Part shown: positions 6,504 to 15,351 of the stretch, piece after piece
Layout of the letters: every line of letters starts with the position of its first letter
Position numbering within the stretch: the stretch's first letter is position 1
Program-made: the position numbers and the translations under genes
Notes under the pieces: generated by a model
What the model was told of the DNA's origin: nothing
The model's database searches: none
Seen by the model: only the letters and a program-made list of their open reading frames with translations
DNA from: JAHEME01 sp034435035
Lineage (GTDB): Bacteria; Chloroflexota; Anaerolineae; Aggregatilineales; UBA3940
Assembly (NCBI GenBank): GCA_034435035.1
Contig: DAOTXW010000027.1
Span: forward strand, 80,512-144,511
Reading direction: 5' to 3'
Length of the DNA: 64,000 nt

Positions 6504-9137
6504 GTGAAGAGCAAGCTCGGATTCCACGTCGATATTCAGGGCTACCACGGCCAGATCGAGAAAATGATCCGGGCCGGCACACGCGTGGTCAAGGTCATTA
6601 CATCCGTCGGGATGTTGCAGATTCTACACCAGGCGCTTGGCGATCGGACCGTGTTCATCGCGCGCGACTGGAAAGTCACCGACGACTTCCTGCGCTTTGG
6701 CGGGATTGACAACCCCCGCGAGGCGGCTCGCCGCTGGCTGGAGGGGATGCGGCCGGCCATCGTGCAGGCCCCTTTTGCCTACTGGGAAAGCTTCAACGAG
6801 ATGTCCGACTGGCCCAGCCTGCGGCTCTACGGCGAGTTTGAGGCCGAGCGCCAACGCCTGATGGCCGCCGAGGGCTTCAAGGCATGCATTGGCAACTTCT
6901 CCACCGGGTCGCCGCCCATCAGTAATGCCGCCGACGATACGACTCGCGAAGATATCTGGCGGGATTTCTACCCGGCGCTGGAGGTTGCGCACGAACTGGG
7001 CAACCTCCTCGGCCTCCATGAATATGGTGGGTTGTGGATGGATCTATGGTATGGCCCAAATCAGAGCGCTGCGCTGCGCAGCGGTAATCGGACACCGTTC
7101 CCGGAGGCTCGTGAGGAGGGCTGGCTCTTTGGGCGCTACCGAAAGGTGTGGCGGCGGCACATCCAGCCGAACGGCTGGACGAACATCCGCATCGCTCTGA
7201 CTGAGTTTGGGCTGGATATGGCCGGCACAGTGGACACAACGGCCCTTGCGGGTTATCCCACATCGGGCTGGCGCACATGCGCCCCTGCCTGGCGCAATCT
7301 GGATGGGCGCGGCGATGCTGAGGCCTTCTACGTTGAGCAGCTCAAGTGGGCTGACCGGCAGATGCAGAAGGATCCCTATATCGTCGGTGCGACGATCTTC
7401 ACCTGGGGATCGCTGGGCGAGCGCTGGGGACGCGATTTCGAGATCAACGGGCCGGTAGCCGAGTCGCTGATCAGCTACATTGAGTCGACAAAGGATGATC
7501 CCGGGACCATCGATGCGACTACCACCCCCACCAAACCGACTTTCTATGTAACGCCGATACCGGTCGAAGGCCTGTGGGTGCGTAAGGGGCCTTCCCGCAG
7601 CCATGCCGCCATCACCCTGACTCATCCCGGCGATCGGCTGGGTGTGCTTGAGCCAGAAGCCAATGCGCTGGCCAAGATCGGGCGTGATCAGCAGTGGCTC
7701 AACATCCGCACGCCAGCCGAAGAGGAGGGGTTTGTCGCTGCGTGGCTGGTCGAACGATTTGGCGCGGCGCCTATCGATATACCTCCCGCCCAGAAGGCAT
7801 ACGCGACCCCTGTGCATGCCACCGGCGTACTGCTCCGGGCAGGCCCGGGCAGTCAGTTCGAACCGCTGGAAACCCTTTACATGGGCGATCTGCTGGAGCT
7901 GCTGGAGCCGCGGCCTGATGTACTGGCCAGCGTTGGCAAAGCGGGGCAGTGGCTCAAGGTTCGCACACCGCGCAATCTTAATGGCTGGGTTGAAGCATGG
8001 GTAGTCCAGCGCGCCTACACAGGCAGTGAGCCAGAAGGCCCCTCCGAGACGGGGCCCCTCTATCTGCGAACCAATTCGTCAACGGGCATCTTCATCCGAT
8101 CAGGCCCGGGCACGCAGTTCCAGCCCATCGCCTCAGCGTTTCCGGCTGACCGACTGGAGGCGCTCGGGCAGCCTTCGGCGGTGCGGGTGATGCTCGGCCA
8201 GCGCGGAAAGTGGGTGCAGGTCAAGACGGTGCAGGGGATCGTTGGCTGGGCAGGCGCCTTCTTCCTTGAACTGATGCCACCCTATTTCTCCTGGCCGGTG
8301 GGCCATGCGCTGGTTGGTCTGCATGGCCCCGCGGACCCCGGCGAATGGCCCTGGGATGACGGCGCCTATGTGACCATCCGTGTGGCGCGCGCCGAGGCGG
8401 TCAAGCTGCTGGCCGCCGGGGATATCGGGGCCACGGTGGTGGAGCGCCTGCGCCGCGAGGGGGTTCGGTTCCTGATGGCAAGGTTGTTTGCCAAGTTTAA
8501 CGAACGCCGCAGCCCGCAGAGCTTTGTGCAGGAAGTCGCCGCCGCGACGATCCGCCTTTACAACGCCGGTGTGCGCTATTTTGAGGTCCATAACGAGCCG
8601 AATCTGCACAGCGCCGTCAGCCCGGAAGGGATGTGGGTGGCCTGGCAGAACGGACGCGAGTTCGGGCAGTTCTTCCTTGAGGTGGTTGAGCAGATGCGCG
8701 GGCTGGTGCCAGGGGCGCAGTTCGGCTTCCCCGGGCTGTCGCCGGGTCCGGATGACGCGCGGCAGGGAAGAGCGTCCTCGGAGGTGTTCCTGGCGCAGGC
8801 CGAAGGCGCAGTGCGCCAGGCTGACTTCGTCTGTATGCATACCTACTGGGGCGCGGATGGCAGCACCTACCTGGACTCTATACGCAAGGTCCGCCAGTTC
8901 TGCGACCGGTTCCCCAACCAGCTGGTCATGGTCACGGAATTCAGCAACACCCATGAGCGCATCGGCAAGGATGTCAAGGCGCGGGAATACGTGCAGTTCT
9001 ACAGCGAGGCCCAGCGGCTGTCGCCTAACCTCGGGGCGCTGTTCAGCTTCGCGCTGAGCGCCACGGAGGGATATCCGGAGCAGATGTGGAAGGGCAGCCC
9101 GATCCCGGAAATAGTCGGACGGCGTCCTATGCGATGA
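6504..9137 (+). CDS. Double TIM-barrel glycosidase-like protein with three SH3b domains
   Basis: This 877-residue protein has a clan GH-A-like barrel (about 1-335), three bacterial SH3 domains (about 346-420, 431-505 and 518-591) and a second GH-A-like barrel (about 595-877). Each barrel has an acid/base-like glutamate after Asn (SFNEM, E99; HNEPN, E698) and a nucleophile-like glutamate in a TEF motif (E234, E812). The SH3 repeats share LRAGPGSQFEP and GQWLKVRTP-type signatures, usual in cell-wall or carbohydrate-binding proteins. No signal peptide or membrane segment is visible, which is odd for SH3b proteins. GTG 6504 is chosen because GGGGAGG lies five bases upstream; the frame continues back to 6456 without a ribosome binding site. 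The substrate cannot be told. Confidence 0.75.
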   Translation: MKSKLGFHVDIQGYHGQIEKMIRAGTRVVKVITSVGMLQILHQALGDRTVFIARDWKVTDDFLRFGGIDNPREAARRWLEGMRPAIVQAPFAYWESFNEMSDWPSLRLYGEFEAERQRLMAAEGFKACIGNFSTGSPPISNAADDTTREDIWRDFYPALEVAHELGNLLGLHEYGGLWMDLWYGPNQSAALRSGNRTPFPEAREEGWLFGRYRKVWRRHIQPNGWTNIRIALTEFGLDMAGTVDTTALAGYPTSGWRTCAPAWRNLDGRGDAEAFYVEQLKWADRQMQKDPYIVGATIFTWGSLGERWGRDFEINGPVAESLISYIESTKDDPGTIDATTTPTKPTFYVTPIPVEGLWVRKGPSRSHAAITLTHPGDRLGVLEPEANALAKIGRDQQWLNIRTPAEEEGFVAAWLVERFGAAPIDIPPAQKAYATPVHATGVLLRAGPGSQFEPLETLYMGDLLELLEPRPDVLASVGKAGQWLKVRTPRNLNGWVEAWVVQRAYTGSEPEGPSETGPLYLRTNSSTGIFIRSGPGTQFQPIASAFPADRLEALGQPSAVRVMLGQRGKWVQVKTVQGIVGWAGAFFLELMPPYFSWPVGHALVGLHGPADPGEWPWDDGAYVTIRVARAEAVKLLAAGDIGATVVERLRREGVRFLMARLFAKFNERRSPQSFVQEVAAATIRLYNAGVRYFEVHNEPNLHSAVSPEGMWVAWQNGREFGQFFLEVVEQMRGLVPGAQFGFPGLSPGPDDARQGRASSEVFLAQAEGAVRQADFVCMHTYWGADGSTYLDSIRKVRQFCDRFPNQLVMVTEFSNTHERIGKDVKAREYVQFYSEAQRLSPNLGALFSFALSATEGYPEQMWKGSPIPEIVGRRPMR

Positions 9138-9157
9138 CGCCGGGCCACAGGAGAGCA

Positions 9158-9188
9158 CACAGACGCCCGGTTTTGCCGGGCGTCTGTG
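9158..9188. terminator. Perfect hairpin between the TIM-barrel gene and tRNA-Val
   Basis: A perfect 13-bp stem (9158-9170 and 9176-9188) with loop TTTTG lies between the converging TIM-barrel gene and tRNA-Val. No T-run follows on either strand, so it may be a factor-assisted terminator or an RNA-processing stem. Confidence 0.55.
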
Positions 9189-9191
9189 GTG

Positions 9192-9265
9192 TGGGCGGTA
9201 CAAGACTCGAACTTGTGACTTCTTCCTTGTAAGGGAAGCGCTCTATCCAACTGAGCTAACCGCCC
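9192..9265 (-). tRNA. tRNA-Val (anticodon TAC)
   Basis: The minus strand folds as a cloverleaf. The acceptor stem is GGGCGGT/ACCGCCC, the D-arm reads TAGCTCAGTTGGATAGAGC, and the anticodon stem CTTCC/GGAAG encloses loop CTTACAA (anticodon TAC). The T-arm contains GTTCGAGTC. The discriminator is A at 9192 and CCA is not encoded. Confidence 0.95.
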
Positions 9266-9275
9266 ATCAGCTGCC

Positions 9276-9305
9276 ATTATAGCGAGCCGCGGCGGCGGGT
9301 GTCAA
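9276..9305 (-). promoter_or_regulatory. Promoter of tRNA-Val
   Basis: On the minus strand TTGACA (9305-9300), 18 bases, TATAAT (9281-9276): both hexamers match consensus exactly. The -10 lies 10 bases before the tRNA 5' end. Confidence 0.88.
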
Positions 9306-9321
9306 CTGGCGCCCGCCGGGG

Positions 9322-9876
9322 TCAGATGCGCGGCAGCACCACCCCGGACTGATTCTGGTACTTCCCCTTTCGGTCGGCGTAGCTGGTCTCACACGGCTCG
9401 TCGCCTTCGAAGAAGAGCACCTGGGCTATACCCTCATTCGCGTAGATACGGGCCGGCAGCGGGGTCATATTCCCGATCTCCAGCGTAATCGTGCCTTCCC
9501 AGCCAGCCTCCAGCACGGTCGTGGGGATTAGCACCCCGGAGCGGATGTAGGTCGATTTGCAGAGCACCAGGGCGGTGACATTGCGCGGCATCCGAATCCG
9601 CTCCACCGATTCAGCCAGGACGAATGAGTTAGGCGGGATAATACATTCATCGCCGGTGATGTCCACGTAGGCTTCAGGCCGAAAGCGCTTGGGATCGACG
9701 ACCGTCGAGTACAGGTTGGTAAAGACCTTGAAATGGCTGCCTACGCGGATATCGTATCCATACGAGGAAATGCCGAAGGAGATCACGCCCTCGCGCATTT
9801 GCTCATCTACAAAAGGCTCGATCATCCCCTGCTCGAGCGCCATCTGCCTGATCCATCGGTCGGCTTTAATGCTCAT
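9322..9876 (-). CDS. dcd: dCTP deaminase
   Basis: Dcd deaminates dCTP to dUTP and so feeds dTMP synthesis. The 184-residue product has family features: N-terminal MSIKADRWIRQMA, GVISFGISSYGYDIRVG, VLCKSTYIRSGV, and GWEGTITLEIGNMTPLPARIYANEGIAQVLFFEG. The start at 9876 has AGGAG six bases upstream; the frame extends nine codons further without support. It lies 39 bases after argS in the same direction and is probably cotranscribed. Whether it is the bifunctional dCTP deaminase/dUTPase type cannot be decided by eye. Confidence 0.93.
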   Translation of the reverse strand: MSIKADRWIRQMALEQGMIEPFVDEQMREGVISFGISSYGYDIRVGSHFKVFTNLYSTVVDPKRFRPEAYVDITGDECIIPPNSFVLAESVERIRMPRNVTALVLCKSTYIRSGVLIPTTVLEAGWEGTITLEIGNMTPLPARIYANEGIAQVLFFEGDEPCETSYADRKGKYQNQSGVVLPRI

Positions 9877-9915
9877 GCCCGCTCCTGAACCGAAAAGTGG
9901 CACAGCGCAGAACTG

Positions 9916-11679
9916 CTACATGCGATCGGGCGCGCTCATCCCCATCAGTTCGAGCGCCCGCCGCAGCACGATGCGTGCCGCCGCATACAACTTGAGCCGG
10001 GCTCGCGCAAGCTCCACCGGGACCTCGCTGTGCAGCGCGCGGACTTCATCGTAGATGGGGTGGAAGACGCTGGCGAGCTCCTCATGCGCCCAGTAGGCGA
10101 TTCGGTGCGGTTCAAGATCCGCGACTGCGTGCTCGATAATCTCCGGCAGTTCAATCAGCCTGCGGATCAGCGCCATCTCACGGGGGTCAGTCAGCATAGC
10201 TACATCCCCGCCTTCATGAGACAGCCCGCGATCCGCTGCCTGCCGGGCAATGCCCGCGCAGCGCACATGCGCATTCTGGATGTAGTAGACGGGATTCTCA
10301 TTCGTCTGCGAGCGGGCAAGATCGAGGTCAAAGATGATCTCGCTGTTGGGGCTGCGTACCAGGAAGAAGTAACGCACGGCATCCACGGCAGCGCGCTCCC
10401 CGACATCGGCGGCCAGCTCGTCAAGCACTTCATCCACGGGGATGATATCACCCCGGCGCGTGCTGCCCTTTCTGGCCTCGCCGGATTTCTGGACCATAAC
10501 AAACTGGTGGATGATGTTCTGAACGCGCTCGGGCGCATAGCCCAGTCCGCCGAGCGCGGCCTTGACATCCTTGTACTCCTCCAGATGGTCGGCCCCCAGA
10601 ATATTGATAGCGAGGTCAAATCCGCGCTCGAGCTTGTTGATATGGTAGGCGATATCTGGAAGCCGATAGGTCGGCTCACCCGTGGACTTGACGAGCGCCA
10701 CATCCTGGGGCGCTCCTCGCAGCTGGCGCACGCGCAGCCAGATCGCCGGGCCAGTAGCGGCTGCGGCGGCCTCCCCGGCCAGGGCCGAGCCCTGAAAACC
10801 TTCATCGCGCTCCGGCTGAACTGCCTCGTAGGTCAGCCCGGCTTCCAGCAGCCGCGCGAGCGTCCTCTCGACCGAGCCATCTGTGTACAAGCTGTTTTCA
10901 TTGAAGTAGCTGTCAAAGTGCATGTTGAGGCGGCTGAGGGTGGCTCGGATCATCTGGAAGATGTATGCCTCGGCAAACAGCTTGAAAGGCTCCACATCCT
11001 GTTCCTCAGCCAGCGCCCCCCCGCGCTCGGCTACCAGCGCATCGGCGATGGTATACAGGTAATCCCCCTGGTAGCCATCGGCGGGAAACTCAGCGGGAAG
11101 GCCGAGGCGCTCTCGATAGCGGGCCCGCAGGCTCTCTCCCAGCACCCGCATCTGCCGCCCGGCGTTGTTGAAGTAGTATTCCATCTCCACTGTGTAGCCA
11201 ACTGCGCGCAGAAGTCGCGCCATCGTATCGCCGATCACGCCACCGCGAATTCGCCCAACGTGCAGCGGGCCGGTAGGATTAGCGCTCACGCATTCAACCT
11301 GCGCCCGCTGCCCGGCGAAGTCGTGCATCCGGGCGAAGTTATCCCCTTCTTCAAGGATGCGGTCAACCTGCTGCTGCAGCCAGGTTTCTGAGAGGCGGAA
11401 GTTGATGAAACCCGGCCCGGCGATCTCAGTGGCTGCCAGGTAGTCAGCGGCCGGGAAGTGGCGCACCAGCACTTCGGCAATCTGGCGGCTCTGCCCCTTC
11501 AGCCCGACCATGCCCTGGATCTGCAGGGCGGCGTTGGTGGCGTAATCACCGTGCTCGGGGCGGGCTACCCGGGTAACCTTGAACGCAGGCAGGTTGAAAG
11601 TGGGCAGATCGCCGGCCTGCTGTGCACGCAGAGCAGCCTGGCCTGTGCGCCAGACCAGGTCGCGGGAGACTCGGATCAC
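9916..11679 (-). CDS. argS: Arginine-tRNA ligase
   Basis: A class I aminoacyl-tRNA synthetase that charges tRNA-Arg. The 587-residue product has the N-terminal Add1-like domain, the HIGH-type signature in NPTGPLHVGRIRGG, a KMSK-region variant (ARKGSTRRGDIIPVDE), and a C-terminal DALR anticodon-binding domain ending in ALELMGMSAPDRM. Translation starts at GTG 11679 behind AGGAG. Its promoter stands back to back with the one for the HTH regulator; dcd follows 39 bases downstream. Confidence 0.95.
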   Translation of the reverse strand: MIRVSRDLVWRTGQAALRAQQAGDLPTFNLPAFKVTRVARPEHGDYATNAALQIQGMVGLKGQSRQIAEVLVRHFPAADYLAATEIAGPGFINFRLSETWLQQQVDRILEEGDNFARMHDFAGQRAQVECVSANPTGPLHVGRIRGGVIGDTMARLLRAVGYTVEMEYYFNNAGRQMRVLGESLRARYRERLGLPAEFPADGYQGDYLYTIADALVAERGGALAEEQDVEPFKLFAEAYIFQMIRATLSRLNMHFDSYFNENSLYTDGSVERTLARLLEAGLTYEAVQPERDEGFQGSALAGEAAAAATGPAIWLRVRQLRGAPQDVALVKSTGEPTYRLPDIAYHINKLERGFDLAINILGADHLEEYKDVKAALGGLGYAPERVQNIIHQFVMVQKSGEARKGSTRRGDIIPVDEVLDELAADVGERAAVDAVRYFFLVRSPNSEIIFDLDLARSQTNENPVYYIQNAHVRCAGIARQAADRGLSHEGGDVAMLTDPREMALIRRLIELPEIIEHAVADLEPHRIAYWAHEELASVFHPIYDEVRALHSEVPVELARARLKLYAAARIVLRRALELMGMSAPDRM

Positions 11680-11712
11680 GGGATGCTCCTTGCTTCTGGA
11701 GAAGTCTCAGCA

Positions 11713-11741
11713 ATTGTAGCACGAACTGGGAACCCCTCCAA
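11713..11741 (-). promoter_or_regulatory. Promoter of argS-dcd
   Basis: On the minus strand TTGGAG (11741-11736), 17 bases, TACAAT (11718-11713). Its -35 is only five bases from the -35 of the divergent promoter at 11747. Confidence 0.7.
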
Positions 11742-11746
11742 TGCGG

Positions 11747-11775
11747 TTGACACTCCGGTAGGCGGCATCTATAAT
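11747..11775 (+). promoter_or_regulatory. Consensus promoter of the double-HTH regulator
   Basis: TTGACA (11747-11752), exactly 17 bases, TATAAT (11770-11775): a perfect match to the housekeeping consensus. It predicts a leader of about 45 bases before ATG 11827. Confidence 0.9.
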
Positions 11776-11826
11776 GCCGATGGTAAAAGCCGAGAAGAAT
11801 CCCATTGAAGGGTAGGGTAGCTATCT

Positions 11827-12516
11827 ATGGTCGCGCCCAGTGCACAGGAACTCCTGACCGTCCGCAAGCGGATCCTCGGCGTATTGATACGAGATGCCCG
11901 GACGAACGCCGGCATGTCCCCTGCGGATTGCAGTGATCTGCTGGGGATCCCTGAAGAAGAATATGCGCGGTTCGAGGCAGGGGATCATACCCCCACTCTG
12001 CCACAGCTTGAGATCCTGGCTTATGTCTTTAACGTGCCTCTCAAGCATTTCTTTGGCACGCAGACCCTCGCGCAGACTCAGCAAGACCGCAACATCAAAG
12101 ATCGGGTAGCCGAGCTGACCATGCTGCGTCAAAAGGTCATCGGCCTCAAAATCCGCCAGCTGCGCGAGCAGGCGGGCCTTTCCACGGCCCAGCTGGCGGA
12201 GAAGTGCGGGCTCAGCCCGGGTCAGGTTGAGGTGGTAGAGCGCGGCCTGCTCCCCCTGCCGCTGACGGTGATGGAGAGCCTTGCGCGGGCTGCCAATGGT
12301 CGGATTGAGGACCTGATGGACGGCCATGGCACGGTCGGAAGCTGGATACAGGCCCAGGAGCAGTTCGATGCTTTTGTGCAGCTGCCACCCGACCTGCGTG
12401 CCTTTGTGGTGCGTCCCATCAATCGCAGCTACCTGGAACTGGCTGTCCGGCTGAGCGAGATGGAGGTGAACCGGCTGCGGCTGATCGCGGAGAGCATTCT
12501 GGAGATTACGTACTAG
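11827..12516 (+). CDS. XRE-family regulator with two helix-turn-helix domains
   Basis: This 229-residue protein carries two Cro/CI-type HTH domains. The first is at about residues 15-70 (IRDARTNAGMSPADCSDLLGIPEEEYARFEAG) and the second at about 105-160 (IRQLREQAGLSTAQLAEKCGLSPGQVEVVERG). The C-terminal 60 residues are helical (PINRSYLELAVRLSEMEVNRLRLIAESILEI) and probably dimerise. A promoter with perfect consensus drives it, so it may be highly expressed unless it represses itself. A TPR gene follows 33 bases downstream. The target is unknown. Confidence 0.85.
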   Translation: MVAPSAQELLTVRKRILGVLIRDARTNAGMSPADCSDLLGIPEEEYARFEAGDHTPTLPQLEILAYVFNVPLKHFFGTQTLAQTQQDRNIKDRVAELTMLRQKVIGLKIRQLREQAGLSTAQLAEKCGLSPGQVEVVERGLLPLPLTVMESLARAANGRIEDLMDGHGTVGSWIQAQEQFDAFVQLPPDLRAFVVRPINRSYLELAVRLSEMEVNRLRLIAESILEITY

Positions 12517-12549
12517 CTCGGCCTGTATGCAAAGGAAAATGAACAGGAG

Positions 12550-13086
12550 ATGACCGCTGACTCGGAGAGCTTGAAGGCAGAAGGCCTGCGCCTGTTTGAG
12601 GATGGAGCATACCCTGAGGCGCTGGAGCACTTTGAACTGGCATACCGCAGCTTCATGGAAGCAGGCAATATCGTCGAGGCTGGGGAGATGCTCAACAATA
12701 TTGGTGTGATCCACCGCCTGGACGGTCAGCTGGCAGCGGCTGCCGAGAAGCTGGAGGAGGCGCGCCGCATCTTTGCCGAGGCCGGGGATCGCAGCCGCGA
12801 GGCGCAGACCATGGGCAATCTTGCGCCGCTGTACAGCAAACAGGGCGATCCGGATCGGGCTCTGGAGGTTTATTCGCAGGCGGCGGCAATCTTCGAGGAT
12901 TTGAACGATCAGAACCGGCGCGGCGAAGTGCTGATGGCGAAAGGACTGCTCCTGTTCCAGCGTGGCAGCCGCACCGCCGGCCTGGCTGCTTACGAAAGCG
13001 GCCTGATGCTGATCGAGAAGCCGACGGGCGAGCAGAAGCGCCTGCGCACGATGCTGAAGCTGCGTCAGAAGCTGCTGGGTGGGTAG
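12550..13086 (+). CDS. Tetratricopeptide repeat protein
   Basis: A 178-residue, soluble, all-helical protein of about four TPR units, for example SLKAEGLRLFEDGAYPEALEHFELAYRSF, then a unit with MLNNIGVIHRLDGQLAAAAEKLEEARRIF, and MGNLAPLYSKQGDPDRALEVYSQAAAIF. It starts at ATG 12550 right behind ACAGGAG and lies 33 bases after the double-HTH regulator, so the two are surely cotranscribed. TPR proteins usually bind peptides or partner proteins, and one idea is that it modulates the regulator. No enzymatic domain is present. Confidence 0.8.
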   Translation: MTADSESLKAEGLRLFEDGAYPEALEHFELAYRSFMEAGNIVEAGEMLNNIGVIHRLDGQLAAAAEKLEEARRIFAEAGDRSREAQTMGNLAPLYSKQGDPDRALEVYSQAAAIFEDLNDQNRRGEVLMAKGLLLFQRGSRTAGLAAYESGLMLIEKPTGEQKRLRTMLKLRQKLLGG

Positions 13087-13118
13087 CGCCTCTGTCTGCT
13101 GGCTGCGCGAAGCCCGAT

Positions 13119-13153
13119 CAAAAAAGCCACCTGCCGTCCTGAACAGGTGGCTT
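13119..13153. terminator. Bidirectional terminator between TPR gene and EF-G paralogue
   Basis: Stem AAGCCACCTG/CAGGTGGCTT (13124-13133 and 13144-13153) with a 10-base loop. The A-run at 13120-13125 is a U-tract for the minus-strand EF-G-like transcript; the plus-strand side is weaker. Confidence 0.8.
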
Positions 13154-13182
13154 CTGGCTTGCCCGGCTGGATGCTGAAGCGG

Positions 13183-15246
13183 CTACTCTTCTTCGTCTTC
13201 CTTCCTGGCCTTGGCGATCAACGGCTCGGCGATATGCGATGGCACCGGTGCATAGTGCGAGAAGTCGAGCGTGTAGACGCCGCGGCCCTGGGTGAATGAG
13301 CGCAGATCGTTGCTGTAACGAAGGATCTCCGCCAGTGGGGCCTGGGCAGTGATGATTGCGCGCCCGCTCACAGAGTCCGTCCCAATGACCTGGCCACGGC
13401 GGCTCGTCAGATCCCCAATGGCATCCCCCATGTTCGTCTCCGGCACTGTGATGCGAAGGGTCATGATAGGCTCCAGCAGCACCGGGCCCGCGTCCTTGAA
13501 CGCCGCCTTGAAGGCGCCCCGGCCCGCGATCTGAAAGGCGACATCCTTGGAGTCAACCGGGTGCATCTTGCCGTCGTAGACGATCGCTTTGACATCGACC
13601 ACGGGGTAACCGGCGATGACGCCGGTCTCCAGAACGCTCCTGATGCCCTTCTCGATCGAGGGGATGAACTGCTGGGAGATGGCGCCACCAAAGACCTCAT
13701 TGGCGTATTCAAACCCACTGCCGCGGGGCAGTGGCTCCAGGCGTAGATGCACCTCGCCGAACTGACCGGAGCCACCGGTCTGCTTCTTGTGGCGGTATTG
13801 TGCTGAAGCTGTGCGAGTAATAGTCTCGCGATAGGGGACCTTTGGAACCGCTGTCTCCAGGTGTACTCCCAGATGGGCCGCACGCTTGATCGCGACATCT
13901 ACATGCACATCGCCCATCCCCTCAAGGACTGATTCCCTGGTGGCCGGGTCCTGCCGCCACTGGAGCGTTGGATCTTCATCGCACAGGCGGGTCAGCGTGG
14001 GCCCCATCTTGGCCGAATCGGCCTGGGTAGCCGGGGAAACAGCCACCGAGTAGACTGGCCTGGGGAACTCCGGACGCACCACCTGGATGGGGTGGGCTTT
14101 ATCGCCCAGTGTATCGCCCGTTACGGTGTGGGTGAGTTTGGCGATAGCCCCGATATCCCCGGCATGCAGCGTATCAACGGGCATCTGCTCCTTGCCGCGC
14201 ATAACCAGCAGCGGGCCGAAGCGCTCTTCCTCACCGCGCGCATGGTTGTAATAACGATTGTCGGCCTTCAGCAGGCCCGAAATCACCCGGAAATAGGTCA
14301 GTCGGCCCACAAACGGGTCGGCAGTTGTCTTGAATACGTAGAGAGCCAGTTCACCGCTGTCATCTGCCTGCAGCTGGCGGTCGCCCTGAGCTGTCTGGGC
14401 CGAGAATGCGCGCCGGGTGGGGGGGGGTGCCAGGCGGGCCAGCAGCTCCATCAGCGCTGACACGCCGATATTGGCTGTGCCTGCCGTAAATACCACCGGG
14501 ACGAAGGTCCCTTTACCGACACCGGCGATCGCACCCTGCCAGACTTCCTCGGCGCTGAGTTCGCCCTGGTCGAAGTACTTTTCGAGGAGCGCGTCATCGG
14601 ATTCGGCAGCAGCTTCCATCAAAGCCAGCTTTGCCTCAGCGGCTGCCTCTTCGTAATCTGCCGGGATAGTCTGCCCTGTGCTCTCTTTGCCCATGCGGGC
14701 TGTCATGGTGAGCAAATCAACCACACCGGTGAACGCGGCCCCCGTTCCAATAGGGAGCTGAAGCGGGACGAAGCGCGCCGCGAAGATGTCGCTCAGCTCG
14801 GTAAGAAGAGTCTGCGGCTGCCGGGCCATATCGCGATCCATCTTGCTGATCACCACGATCCGCGGAACCCCCAGTTCCTCGGCAAAGCTCCAGTAGAGCT
14901 CGCTGCCGACCTCGACTCCAGAGCTGGCGTCGATCAGCAAGAGTGCCAGATCGCTGACCGCGAGGGCGTTTTTCACATCACCCTGAAAGTCAGTATAGCC
15001 CGGCGCATCCAGCAGGTTCAGCTTGAGGCCACCCAGTTCGAGAGGGATAACAGAGGTGCTCAATGACAGGCTGCGGCGGATCTCTTCCTCGTCATGGTCG
15101 GAGACTGTATTTCCCTGCTCGACACTGCCCATCCGGGTGGTGACGCCTGCGTTGAACAGAGCAGCCTCCACCAGTGAGGTCTTGCCGGCTCCCTGATGCG
15201 AGATCAGCGCAATGTTACGGATGGCTGAGGTTGCATACACTTTCAT
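13183..15246 (-). CDS. Elongation factor G-like GTPase (EF-G paralogue)
   Basis: A translational GTPase of 687 residues with EF-G domain order. G1 is ISHQGAGKTSL, G3 DAPGYTDF and G4 SKMDRD. Domain II carries GALYVFK-like and VMRGKEQMPVDTLHAGDIGAI stretches, and domains IV-V include RHKKQTGGSGQFGEVHLRLEPL and RRGQVIGTDS. G1 departs from the AHIDAGKTT of canonical EF-G, and no rpsL/rpsG/tuf genes are near, so this is the EF-G2-type paralogue rather than the main translocase. ATG 15246 has GGAGGG eight bases upstream; the frame runs to 15339. The precise role of EF-G2 proteins is unsettled. Confidence 0.88.
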   Translation of the reverse strand: MKVYATSAIRNIALISHQGAGKTSLVEAALFNAGVTTRMGSVEQGNTVSDHDEEEIRRSLSLSTSVIPLELGGLKLNLLDAPGYTDFQGDVKNALAVSDLALLLIDASSGVEVGSELYWSFAEELGVPRIVVISKMDRDMARQPQTLLTELSDIFAARFVPLQLPIGTGAAFTGVVDLLTMTARMGKESTGQTIPADYEEAAAEAKLALMEAAAESDDALLEKYFDQGELSAEEVWQGAIAGVGKGTFVPVVFTAGTANIGVSALMELLARLAPPPTRRAFSAQTAQGDRQLQADDSGELALYVFKTTADPFVGRLTYFRVISGLLKADNRYYNHARGEEERFGPLLVMRGKEQMPVDTLHAGDIGAIAKLTHTVTGDTLGDKAHPIQVVRPEFPRPVYSVAVSPATQADSAKMGPTLTRLCDEDPTLQWRQDPATRESVLEGMGDVHVDVAIKRAAHLGVHLETAVPKVPYRETITRTASAQYRHKKQTGGSGQFGEVHLRLEPLPRGSGFEYANEVFGGAISQQFIPSIEKGIRSVLETGVIAGYPVVDVKAIVYDGKMHPVDSKDVAFQIAGRGAFKAAFKDAGPVLLEPIMTLRITVPETNMGDAIGDLTSRRGQVIGTDSVSGRAIITAQAPLAEILRYSNDLRSFTQGRGVYTLDFSHYAPVPSHIAEPLIAKARKEDEEE

Positions 15247-15351
15247 AAGGATGCCCTCCAGGGCAAACGGGGATATGAAGAGACCCGGGCGCTTCCTGCG
15301 CACGCCTCCACAGCGGCGCGGGGCTTCCCTTCCGGGCACTACAGCATGGGG

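Noticed and set aside
8133..9203. 356-codon minus-strand frame
   Set aside because: Antisense to the second TIM barrel and running toward tRNA-Val; not coding.
10030..11391. 453-codon plus-strand open frame opposite argS
   Set aside because: It is a complete antisense shadow of argS, a product of high GC and codon bias, with no recognisable domain.
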